64,000 nucleotides of DNA from assembly GCF_004403065.1 (NCBI RefSeq), contig NZ_SOHA01000028.1, positions 102,298 through 166,297 on the forward strand, written 5' to 3'. The notes beneath the pieces are model-generated. The model was given only the letters and a program-made list of their open reading frames with translations. It made no database searches and had not been told where the DNA came from. The stretch is from Cryobacterium cryoconiti. Lineage in GTDB: Bacteria; Actinomycetota; Actinomycetes; Actinomycetales; Microbacteriaceae. The first letter of the stretch is position 1; the number at the start of each line of letters is the position of its first letter. Both the position numbers and the translations under genes were made by a program. This document shows, piece by piece, positions 45,513 to 53,175 of the stretch.

Positions 45513-47057
45513 TCAGTCGTGGGCGGCCGTTGGGCGGGCATCCGTGCGCTCAGTGTTCTGCGGATGTGCGCGGAGCATGGCCGCGACGGCGATCGCGTCT
45601 CCCTCCGGCTGGTGCGACGCGCTGTGCGGCTGGGCGATGAAGAGGTAGAGCAGCCCGCTTCCCATCACCACGCCCAGCCCGATCAGCACGATCCAGTCGT
45701 CGAGGAACACCCCGGACGTGCCGGGCCGGGCCAGCAGGACCATGGCGAAGATGCCGTACGCCAGGGCGATCACGTTCACGATGAATCCGAGCGGTCCGAG
45801 GTTGAACGGCCCGGCCGGCCGCCAGCCCTTGACGCGCTGGCGGAGCGCAGCCAGCACCACGGCTTGGAACGCGACGTAGATGCCCAGCACCGCGAAAGCC
45901 GTGATCTGGGTCAGAATCGTGCTGCCACCAACATAGATCAGGATGCAGAACAGCAGCGGGATCGTGCAGGCCACGATCAGCGCGTTGACGGGGACGGCCG
46001 TGCGGGGGGACACGCGGCCCAGCCAGGTGCTGCCGGGGATCATGCCGTCCCGGGCGAACGAGAACAGGAGCCGGCTCGCCGCGGCCTGCAGGCTGAGCAC
46101 GCAGGACAGGAACGCCGTGATCGCGACGACCAGGAACAGGTTGGCGCCGACCGTGCCGAGGGTGGCGTCGAGGATCGCGGGGATCGGGTCCACATCGGTG
46201 CCGTCGACCACGGCCTGCAGATCGGGTGCGGCCAGCACGTAGCCGCCGAAGGAGAAGAGGGCGGAGACCCCGCCCACCAGAATGGTGAGGATCATGGCTC
46301 GCGGGATGCCCCTGGCCGGGTCGGGCACTTCCTCGGCGACATCGCCGCAGGCCTCGAATCCGTAGAACAAGAACAGGCCGGCGAGGGCGGCACCCAGGAA
46401 CGCGGCGGCGTAGGTGCCGTCGCCCTGCACCCCCATGGTGTCGAAGAAGACGCCGAACTCCTGCTTGCGCTGGAAGACGAGCAGGTAGAGGCCGAGGCCG
46501 ATCACGCCGACCAGTTCGGCGGCGAGACCGATGCGGGCGACCCGCGCAAGCATCTTCGTGCCGGAGAAGTTGAACAGGAAGGCAACCACGAGGAACAGCA
46601 CCGAGAGGCCGAGGGTCACCTCCTTGGTCACGGGGGCGTTGATCAGGCTGCCGAGGAAGCCGCTGCCGAATTCCGCGACGGCGGTGATCGTGACGAGCAT
46701 CGCCCAGACGTAGACCCAGGCGGCCATCCAGGCGTAGCGCTTGCCCCAGAGGCGCCGGGTCCACGGGTAGATGCCGCCCGCGATCGGATACTGGGACACG
46801 ACCTCCCCGAAGACGAGGGCCACGAGCAGCTGCCCGGTGCCCACGATGACGAGCCAGAAGATCGAGGGTGGCCCGCCCGTGCTCAGGGCGAGGGCGAAGA
46901 GCGAGTACACGCCCACGAGTGGGGAGAGGTAGGTGAATCCCAGGGCGAAGTTGCCCCAGAGTGACATGGAGCGATGGAACGAGTCCTCGTAGCCGAGGGC
47001 TTTGAGGTGCTCGGCGTCGCCGAGCCCCTTCTTCTGTGGAGATGAGTTCGCTGACAT
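45513..47057 (-). CDS. APC family amino acid/amine permease
   Basis: 514 residues with about twelve transmembrane helices. NFALGFTYLSPLVGVYSLF, SQYPIAGGIYPWTRRLWG and ACGDVAEEVPDPARGIPRAM are typical of the GABA/choline-type APC subgroup (UGA4/BAT1-like). Two ATGs are adjacent at 47060 and 47057; 47057 gives the better 5-nt spacing to AAAGG. It lies downstream of the Cache and GntR genes on the same strand, though palindrome A2 intervenes. A GABA, amine or amino-acid substrate is likely, not proven. Confidence 0.92.
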   Translation of the reverse strand: MSANSSPQKKGLGDAEHLKALGYEDSFHRSMSLWGNFALGFTYLSPLVGVYSLFALALSTGGPPSIFWLVIVGTGQLLVALVFGEVVSQYPIAGGIYPWTRRLWGKRYAWMAAWVYVWAMLVTITAVAEFGSGFLGSLINAPVTKEVTLGLSVLFLVVAFLFNFSGTKMLARVARIGLAAELVGVIGLGLYLLVFQRKQEFGVFFDTMGVQGDGTYAAAFLGAALAGLFLFYGFEACGDVAEEVPDPARGIPRAMILTILVGGVSALFSFGGYVLAAPDLQAVVDGTDVDPIPAILDATLGTVGANLFLVVAITAFLSCVLSLQAAASRLLFSFARDGMIPGSTWLGRVSPRTAVPVNALIVACTIPLLFCILIYVGGSTILTQITAFAVLGIYVAFQAVVLAALRQRVKGWRPAGPFNLGPLGFIVNVIALAYGIFAMVLLARPGTSGVFLDDWIVLIGLGVVMGSGLLYLFIAQPHSASHQPEGDAIAVAAMLRAHPQNTERTDARPTAAHD

Positions 47058-47193
47058 CATGACCTTTCCGATCGAGCCGGAGGGACGCGGCCACCCAGAC
47101 GTGGCCGCGGGCATCTCGTGGGTGTGCTCAACATAGTGGATGCCCGCCATCAAAGGTATAGAACCGGATGATTGATTTTCCGGCGACAGTTCC

Positions 47194-47239
47194 CGTTCCG
47201 GTCGAGAGTGACCCGCGGAACGGGCACTCTCGACCGGAA
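47194..47239. repeat. Palindrome A2 between the Cache gene and the permease
   Basis: Second copy of family A: left arm 47194-47210 identical to A1, 15-bp perfect stem with 47225-47239, 14-nt loop that differs from the A1 loop at four positions. It lies 59 nt from the Cache gene stop. Confidence 0.9.
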
Positions 47240-47298
47240 AGGTGCTATCTGACGGGGGCCTGAGGGTGCGACGGCTTTCCTGTCACGGGCCGCGATGG

Positions 47299-48081
47299 TC
47301 AGTGCGGGGCGGCCCGCACCCGCATGGCGAGCAGGAACGGGGTGCCCGGGCACGGCACCTGCACGTAATCGGCCAGCGGATGCCGCCCGTTCGGCAGCAC
47401 GTCACCGGGAGGTAGCGAGGGCTCGGTCGACGTGACGACGCGACCGGACGCGTTGACCAGCGCAACCGGGCTCGCCAGGGCGAGGAAATGGGGCAGCAAC
47501 ACCTGTTCGAGGCTCTTCACGGAGACATCCGCTCCGACGACGCCGACCATTTCCTCCCCGACCCGCACAGGCATGGTCAGCGTGATCACGTAGTCGAACG
47601 TGCACAGGTGGTCGACGTAGGGGCCGGTGACATGGGTCCGGGCGGTCGCTTCGGGGACCTGGTACCACTCCAGCTCCCGGAAATCGCGCAGGAATTCGGT
47701 GTTCACCCGCGCAGCGAGGTCCAGCCGGCTCGGCGCCGTCGTGGTGCCGAGCAACGGGGTGCCGGCGAGCGGGCCCAGCCACCAGGCGAAATGGAACTCG
47801 CGCCCGGTCACGAACTGCGGCGCAGCGATGAAGCCCGCGCCGGTCATCAGTGACGCCGGGTCGGGCGTCATCGCCCGGGGCGTGCCTCGCAGGGCGGGCA
47901 CGACGAGCCGTTCCACCAGGGCATCCAACTCCGCCGCCTGTACCGGTCCCGCGCTGACGATCAGGTCGCGCCAACCGCCGAGGATGTGAAAGGCGCGGGC
48001 GAAGATGTCGCTGACCTCGGCGACGCAGGAGGCCAGGGTGACCGGGGCATCCGTGGACTCAGGCGGTAGCGACGGCTGCAT
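47299..48081 (-). CDS. Stand-alone Cache-domain protein
   Basis: 260 residues, no signal peptide and no transmembrane segment. After a helical N-terminus (SCVAEVSDIFARAFHILGGW) there is a Cache-type sensor fold: FDYVITLTMPVRVGEEMVG, VVGADVSVKSLEQVLLPHF, VALVNASGRVVTST. Cache domains normally sit outside the membrane in receptors; a soluble cytosolic version is unusual. Its start lies inside the 3' end of the GntR gene (23-bp overlap), so the two are coupled. It may sense the same ligand as the regulator; that is inference. Confidence 0.82.
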   Translation of the reverse strand: MQPSLPPESTDAPVTLASCVAEVSDIFARAFHILGGWRDLIVSAGPVQAAELDALVERLVVPALRGTPRAMTPDPASLMTGAGFIAAPQFVTGREFHFAWWLGPLAGTPLLGTTTAPSRLDLAARVNTEFLRDFRELEWYQVPEATARTHVTGPYVDHLCTFDYVITLTMPVRVGEEMVGVVGADVSVKSLEQVLLPHFLALASPVALVNASGRVVTSTEPSLPPGDVLPNGRHPLADYVQVPCPGTPFLLAMRVRAAPH

Positions 48082-48832
48082 AGAGCGGCCCGCCCCGTTC
48101 GGTTCTCGTCTTCGCCGCGAGCAGCCACTCGCTCAGCTCCCGCGCCTGGTCGGCGACCAGGGTGCGCGCCGCCAGCGGCTCGCCGCGGGCGATGGCGGCG
48201 GCGATCTCCCTGTTGCCCGCCGCCACCCGGTCGCGAGCCTGCGGATCGCCGAGGGCGAGCAGCAGCAGCGGACCGAATTCCGCCTGCAAACGGATGTGCT
48301 CGCGCACCAGCCGCGGCGACTGGCTGAGGACCGCGAGCTCGAGGAGGAACCCGCCCGCGGTGGCGCGGGCTCCGGCGGCCCCGCTTCCCGGCGCGGTGTG
48401 CAGCCACCCGCGGAGCCGGTCGGCGTCGGCGGGGGAGGCGCGCAGGGCAGCGCGTTCTGCGCAGCCCTCGAGGATCGTGGAGAAATACACGAACAGGTCG
48501 GACAGCTCCACCTGGGCCAGGCCGCGGAGCCGGGACTGCAGCAGCGTGCCGTGCGGGGCATCCGTCTGAATCACGAAGCTGCCGCCCTCGCGGCCGCGAC
48601 GGGTCTCGACCAGGGCTGCGTCACGCAGCATGACGAGGGCGTCGCGCACGGTGATCAGGGCCACTCCGAAGCGCCGCGCCAGTTCCTGCTCGCTCGGCAG
48701 ACGCTCGCCCGGGGTGAGCACACCGAGAATGATGGCGTCGGTGAGGCGCCGCGCGACCTGTTCGGCGCGCCCGGCTTCGTCCAGCTGCGCGAAGATCGCC
48801 TCCCGGGCTCCGGGTCGCAGCTGAGGCTCCAT
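48059..48832 (-). CDS. FadR-subfamily GntR transcriptional regulator
   Basis: 257 residues. The winged helix reads GVLTPGERLPSEQELARRFG and VALITVRDALVMLRDAALVE, followed by an FCD ligand-binding domain (FVYFSTILEGCAERAALRA to ARELSEWLLAAKTR). Divergent from the CoA-transferase operon, which it probably controls together with itself. TAGATT lies 6 nt before the ATG (leaderless). Confidence 0.92.
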   Translation of the reverse strand: MEPQLRPGAREAIFAQLDEAGRAEQVARRLTDAIILGVLTPGERLPSEQELARRFGVALITVRDALVMLRDAALVETRRGREGGSFVIQTDAPHGTLLQSRLRGLAQVELSDLFVYFSTILEGCAERAALRASPADADRLRGWLHTAPGSGAAGARATAGGFLLELAVLSQSPRLVREHIRLQAEFGPLLLLALGDPQARDRVAAGNREIAAAIARGEPLAARTLVADQARELSEWLLAAKTRTERGGPLYAAVATA

Positions 48833-48838
48833 GGGCCC

Positions 48839-48844
48839 AATCTA
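48839..48844 (-). promoter_or_regulatory. -10 box of a leaderless GntR gene promoter
   Basis: TAGATT on the minus strand, 6 nt before the ATG at 48832. Confidence 0.6.
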
Positions 48845-48948
48845 GCGGAACGGCGTCGAGGTGACGGAGCCAATCATTCGCTATAGGATCAATTCACAGC
48901 GACCACTGGCGGAGCCCGTGGTCGAGTCGACGGGGACAGGGGTGGGTC

Positions 48949-50148
48949 GTGCCGCAGGACAGAACCGCGCAGCCGCTGGCGGGCCTGCGCGTCGCCGATT
49001 TCTCGCGGGTGCTGGCCGGGCCCTACGCCACCATGATGCTGGCCGACTTCGGCGCCGACGTGATCAAGATCGAGAGTCCAACCGGCGACGACACCCGCCA
49101 GTGGCGGCCCCCGGTCACCGCGCAGGGAGACTCGACCTACTTCGGATCGGTGAACCGCAACAAGCGGAGCGTCGTCTGCGACCTCGGCACCGACGCCGGT
49201 CTGGCCGAGGCCCGGCACCTCGCGGAGACCGCCGACGTCGTGGTGGAGAACTTCCGGCCGGGAGTGATGGACCGCTTCGGGCTGGGCTTCGAGCAGGTGG
49301 CGGCCGCCAACCCGCGGGTCGTGTACTGCTCGATCACCGGTTTCGGCGCGGGCACCGGCGCGCGCCTGCCCGGATACGACCTGCTGGTGCAGGCGGTCGG
49401 CGGGCTGATGAGCGTCACCGGGCGCCCGGACGAGGAGCCGAGCAAAGTGGGGGTGGCCCTCGTGGACGTGCTCACCGGGCTCAACGCGCTGAGCGGCATC
49501 CTGCTCGCGCTGCGTGCGCGCGACGCGGCCGACGCCGACGTCGTCACCGCCGCCGGCCACCGGGTGGAGGTGGACCTGCTGACCACCCTGCTCTCCGCGC
49601 TGACCAACCAGGCCGCCGGCACGCTCGCGACCGGGCAGTCGCCGGTCCGGTTGGGCAACGCCCACCCGAGCATCGCCCCCTACGAACTCTTCGACGCCGC
49701 CGACCGGCCGCTGGTGATCGCGGTGGGCAACGACCGCCAGTTCCGCACCCTGGTGCGCCTGCTCGGGGCGCCCGGACTCGCCGACGACGACCGGTTTCGC
49801 GGCAACGGCGACCGGGTGCGGCACCGGGCGCTGCTCAAGACCGTGCTCGAAGACCTGCTCCGGCCCGAGCCTGCCGCGCACTGGGTGGGCATTCTGACGG
49901 ATGCCGGCGTGCCGGCCGGCCTGGTCAACTCCCTCGACGAGGCCTTCGCCTTCGCCTCCGCGCTGGGGCTGGACCCGGTGGTCGAACTCGATCAGGCCGG
50001 CCGTAGCAGCCGGCAGGTTGCCAACCCCATCCACCTCGCCGGCCGACCGCCCGCGTACCGCCTGTGCCCTCCGCGGCTGGGCGAGCACGCCGGTGCCGAC
50101 TGGCTCGATCCCGCTCGTGTTCCGCCGACCCCCGAAGGACTCTCGTGA
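48949..50148 (+). CDS. CaiB/BaiF (class III) CoA-transferase
   Basis: 399 residues from GTG at 48949 after AGGGG. Family III fold: GLRVADFSRVLAGPYATMML at the N-terminus, RNKRSVVCDL, ENFRPGVMDRFGL and the catalytic Asp in LPGYDLLVQAVGG. It overlaps the acyl-CoA dehydrogenase gene by 4 bp (GTGA). The CoA-transferase plus glutaryl-CoA dehydrogenase pairing is known from glutarate catabolism (gcdHG, SUGCT), so it probably moves CoA from succinyl-CoA to glutarate or a related diacid. Confidence 0.92.
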   Translation: MPQDRTAQPLAGLRVADFSRVLAGPYATMMLADFGADVIKIESPTGDDTRQWRPPVTAQGDSTYFGSVNRNKRSVVCDLGTDAGLAEARHLAETADVVVENFRPGVMDRFGLGFEQVAAANPRVVYCSITGFGAGTGARLPGYDLLVQAVGGLMSVTGRPDEEPSKVGVALVDVLTGLNALSGILLALRARDAADADVVTAAGHRVEVDLLTTLLSALTNQAAGTLATGQSPVRLGNAHPSIAPYELFDAADRPLVIAVGNDRQFRTLVRLLGAPGLADDDRFRGNGDRVRHRALLKTVLEDLLRPEPAAHWVGILTDAGVPAGLVNSLDEAFAFASALGLDPVVELDQAGRSSRQVANPIHLAGRPPAYRLCPPRLGEHAGADWLDPARVPPTPEGLS

Positions 50149-51341
50149 CCGCCGCAGCCCGCCCCACCCCGCTTGTGCACGCCCCCCTCGTCGACGCCGT
50201 GTTCGACCTCGACGCCCTGCTCGAACCGGAGGAGATCATCTGGTCTCGTGCGGCGCGTGCGTTCGCGACCAATCGCATCTTGCCCACTGTCGAGGCAGAT
50301 TTCGAGGCGAAGCACTTCCGGGCCGAACTGATCCCCGAGCTCGGCCGGGCCGGATTTCTCGGCATGCACCTCACCGGGTACGGCTGTGCCGGTGCCGGCG
50401 CGGTCAGCTACGGGCTGGTCTGCCTCGAGCTGGAGGCCGCGGACAGCGGCTGGCGCACCTTCGTCTCGGTGCAGGGTTCCCTGGCGATGTCGGCGATCCA
50501 CAAGTACGGCTCCGAGGAGCAGAAGCAGCGCTGGCTGCCGGGGATGGCCGCCGGAGAGCTCGTGGGCTGCTTCGCGCTGACCGAACCGACCGGCGGCAGC
50601 GACCCGGCCGCCATGGCGACCACCGCCCGCCGCGATGCCGATGGCTGGGTGATCGAGGGCACCAAGCGCTGGATCGGGTTGGCCAGCATCGCCGACGTCG
50701 CCGTCGTGTGGGCGCAGACGGATGCCGGTGTGCGCGGATTCCTGGTGCCCACCGACACCGCGGGCTTCACCGCCACCCCCATCGACGGCAAGCTGTCGAT
50801 GCGCGCGTCGATCCAGTGCGACGTGCTCCTGGACAGCGTGCGGGTGCCGTTCGACGCGATCCTGCCCGGTGCCGCGGGGCTGTCCGGGCCGTTCGGCTGC
50901 CTCAACGAGGCGCGTTTCGGCATCGTCTGGGGGGCCATGGGCGCCGCCCGCAGCTGCCTCGACGCCGCCATCGGCCGCTCCAAGACCCGGGAGGTGTTCG
51001 GCAAGCCGATCGGGGCGACCCAGCTGATCCAGGCCAAGCTCGCCGACATGCTCGTGGAGTACGAGAAGGGTGTTCTGCTCGCCCTGCACCTCGGCCGGCT
51101 CAAGGAGAGGGGAACACTCACCCCGGCCCAGATCAGCGTGGGCAAGCTCAACAGTGTGCGTGAGGCGATCCAGATCGCCCGCGAGGCCCGCGCGATCCTC
51201 GGCGGCGATGGCATCACCAGTGAGTTCCCGGTGATGCGGCACATGGCGAACCTGGAATCGGTGCGCACCTATGAGGGCACCGACGAGATCCACCAGCTTG
51301 TGCTGGGCCGCGCCCTGACCGACCTGAACGCGTTCGGCTGA
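50145..51341 (+). CDS. gcdH: Acyl-CoA dehydrogenase, glutaryl-CoA dehydrogenase-like
   Basis: 398 residues, coupled to the CoA-transferase. FAD acyl-CoA dehydrogenase: VGCFALTEPTGGSDPAAM (about 134-151), WIGLASIADVAVVWAQ, RFGIVWGAMGAARSCLD and the catalytic Glu in VRTYEGTDEIHQLVLG. YEGT and the EPTGGSD spacing are as in glutaryl-CoA dehydrogenases, which oxidise and decarboxylate to crotonyl-CoA. A different short-chain substrate cannot be excluded. Confidence 0.9.
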   Translation: MTAAARPTPLVHAPLVDAVFDLDALLEPEEIIWSRAARAFATNRILPTVEADFEAKHFRAELIPELGRAGFLGMHLTGYGCAGAGAVSYGLVCLELEAADSGWRTFVSVQGSLAMSAIHKYGSEEQKQRWLPGMAAGELVGCFALTEPTGGSDPAAMATTARRDADGWVIEGTKRWIGLASIADVAVVWAQTDAGVRGFLVPTDTAGFTATPIDGKLSMRASIQCDVLLDSVRVPFDAILPGAAGLSGPFGCLNEARFGIVWGAMGAARSCLDAAIGRSKTREVFGKPIGATQLIQAKLADMLVEYEKGVLLALHLGRLKERGTLTPAQISVGKLNSVREAIQIAREARAILGGDGITSEFPVMRHMANLESVRTYEGTDEIHQLVLGRALTDLNAFG

Positions 51342-51424
51342 GCCGATTTGTGAGAGAGTGTGCAAGCACATCGATGGGCCCGGCAGGCCGATCGGCGGGG
51401 GAGAATCAACCGGGGGAGGGCACA

Positions 51425-52120
51425 ATGCCGGTGACAGGCGGCCAGACCGTATTCGCGAACCTGCGCGCGCGCATCCTTTCGGGGGAGTTGCCCGCCAGAG
51501 CCACGCTGCGGGAAACGGCTCTCGCCCAGGAGCTCGGCGTCAGTCGCACCCCCGTGCGGGAGGCCCTGCGCCGGCTTGATGAGGCCGGCCTGGTGGAGTT
51601 CGTGCCCAATCGGGGCGCCACCGTCGTGGAGTGGACTTCCGAGCAGATCCGGGAGACCTATTTTCTGCGCGCGGCCCTGGAGAGCCGCGCGGCGGGCCTC
51701 GCGGCGGCTCGGATCGAGCCTGCCGACCTCGACCGGCTCGCCGTGCTGATCGAGGCCATGGAGGAATTCGTGTGCGCCACCGACGACGCCGGCATCGACC
51801 GGCTGGCGGTGCTCAACGCCGAATTCCACCGCATCATCGTGGCTGCCTCAGGCAGCAGCCAGCTGTTGATCCTGACCGGGTCGGTCGGCCGGGCGCCGAT
51901 GATGGCCCGGCTCTTTCGCCGGGATGCGGCCGCGTTCCGGGCGGGCAGCAACCACCAGCATCGCGACATCCTGACCGCGCTCCGATCGGGCGACGCGCTC
52001 TGGGCCGAGGTGGCCATGCGCTGCCACATCCTCGCTGCGCGCAATGCGGTCGCGGTTCAGGGCGCGGGCGCGATTGTGGGTTCAGGGCCTCATGACGCGG
52101 CGGACGCGCCGCCGCTCTAG
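51425..52120 (+). CDS. FadR-subfamily GntR transcriptional regulator (second)
   Basis: 231 residues from the ATG at 51425, preceded by GGGGGAGG. HTH: LPARATLRETALAQELGVSR and TPVREALRRLDEAGLVE; an FCD domain follows (FLRAALESRAAGLAAARI, NAEFHRIIVAAS with metal-binding His). 83 nt after gcdH and on the same strand. It may govern the CoA pathway or the neighbouring ABC/ATP-grasp region. Its last codons overlap the convergent ABC gene: both stops share the palindromic CTAG at 52117-52120. Confidence 0.92.
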   Translation: MPVTGGQTVFANLRARILSGELPARATLRETALAQELGVSRTPVREALRRLDEAGLVEFVPNRGATVVEWTSEQIRETYFLRAALESRAAGLAAARIEPADLDRLAVLIEAMEEFVCATDDAGIDRLAVLNAEFHRIIVAASGSSQLLILTGSVGRAPMMARLFRRDAAAFRAGSNHQHRDILTALRSGDALWAEVAMRCHILAARNAVAVQGAGAIVGSGPHDAADAPPL

Positions 52121-53016
52121 TGGAAGCCGGCGTTCCGCGCGGCCTCGAGCAGCTGTCGGGTGTGCGGATGCTGCGGCGTGCTGACGATCTCGGCCGCCGA
52201 CGCCTGCTCGACGATCCGGCCTGCCTCCAGCACGGCCACGCGGCCGCATTCCGCTGCCACGACGCCGAGATCCCGGGAAGCCATGATGATCGAGAAGCCG
52301 AACTCCTGGCGTAATCCCCGGTAGAGCTCGAAGACGGCGGAATCGGCCTCGGCCGGGCGTGGGCCGGTGGGTTCGTCGAGAATCAGAAGGTCGGGGTGGC
52401 AGGAGACCGCGGCGGCGATCAGCACCCGCCGCAGCGCGACCGGTGCGAGCTGGGTCGGCAGCTCGAGTGACGTCCGGCGCGGATCGGGGAGGCCCACCCG
52501 GTCGAGCAGTTCCAGCACGCGCCGGGCGGCGGCCGTGCGGGACAGGCCTCGCTCCGTGCGCAGTGGGCGGGCGAGCTGGCGGCCGATCGGCCGGTCGGGC
52601 ACCAGGCCCGTGTTTGCGTCCGCGGGTACGAAAGACGGGGCGCGGCCGCGCAACCGGCCGAGTGCGCGCGGCGAGACCCCGACGAGTTCCCGTCCGTCGA
52701 GAAGGATCGAGCCTGCCGTGATCAACGCCGGGACAGGCAACCGGCCCGCGATGGCCAGGGCGATCTCGGTCGCTCCGGAACCGGCGACACCGACCAGCCC
52801 GAGAACCTCGCCCCGCGAGACGGAGAGGGAGATGCCTGGGACCAGGGACGGGGCATCCGGATGGTTGCCGGCGGATATCTGCAGACCCCGCACGTCGAGC
52901 AGTGCCGAGGCGCGGAAGCGGTCGGAGGGAATCGGTTCGTCTCCGGCCGCCGCCGGTGCTGTCGAGAGTTCCCACGGCGGAAGGAACTCGTCCATGGGTC
53001 CTCTTCCCTCCTGCAT
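52117..53016 (-). CDS. Degenerate ABC ATPase (oligopeptide-transporter type, catalytic residues lost)
   Basis: 299 residues from the ATG at 53016; an ATG at 52995 is an alternative. The fold is that of DppD/OppD-like ATPases (PGISLSVSRGEVLGLVGVAG to HPHTRQLLEAARNAGF). The Walker A Lys is replaced: GVAGSGATE instead of GxxGxGK(S/T). The LSGGQ signature reads LPTQLAPVALRR. Walker B with Asp-Glu is kept (LLILDEPTG), but the switch His position reads IIMASRDL. No permease or binding-protein gene is adjacent. It may be a regulatory remnant or a decaying gene. Confidence 0.85.
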   Translation of the reverse strand: MQEGRGPMDEFLPPWELSTAPAAAGDEPIPSDRFRASALLDVRGLQISAGNHPDAPSLVPGISLSVSRGEVLGLVGVAGSGATEIALAIAGRLPVPALITAGSILLDGRELVGVSPRALGRLRGRAPSFVPADANTGLVPDRPIGRQLARPLRTERGLSRTAAARRVLELLDRVGLPDPRRTSLELPTQLAPVALRRVLIAAAVSCHPDLLILDEPTGPRPAEADSAVFELYRGLRQEFGFSIIMASRDLGVVAAECGRVAVLEAGRIVEQASAAEIVSTPQHPHTRQLLEAARNAGFH

Positions 53017-53035
53017 GTTGCCTGGTGAGTTTTAC

Positions 53036-53118
53036 TGTATGCAATCTGGACAGATTTACCTGGTCAGAATGCTCTAATTTGGCGATTGGCACCTGTACTG
53101 GGGGCAGATTTGCATACA
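53036..53118. promoter_or_regulatory. Inverted operator-like repeats in the divergent promoter
   Basis: TGTATGCAATCTG (53036-53048) and its near reverse complement CAGATTTGCATACA (53105-53118) flank 56 bp. Each half carries TGTATGCA, itself nearly palindromic, as in FadR-type GntR sites. It sits between the degenerate ABC gene and the ATP-grasp operon; the GntR at 51425 is a candidate binder. Confidence 0.55.
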
Positions 53119-53163
53119 ACTTAGGCGACTCGTGGTCGTAACATTCCTGCAATATCGTGCCGC

Positions 53164-53169
53164 TACGCT
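53164..53169 (+). promoter_or_regulatory. -10 box of a leaderless ATP-grasp operon promoter
   Basis: TACGCT exactly 6 nt before the ATG at 53176. Confidence 0.55.
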
Positions 53170-53175
53170 CCCACC

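Noticed and set aside
45550..47094. Long Arg-rich frame overlapping the APC permease
   Set aside because: Same strand, other frame, a GC-bias shadow of a gene with clear transmembrane and family motifs.
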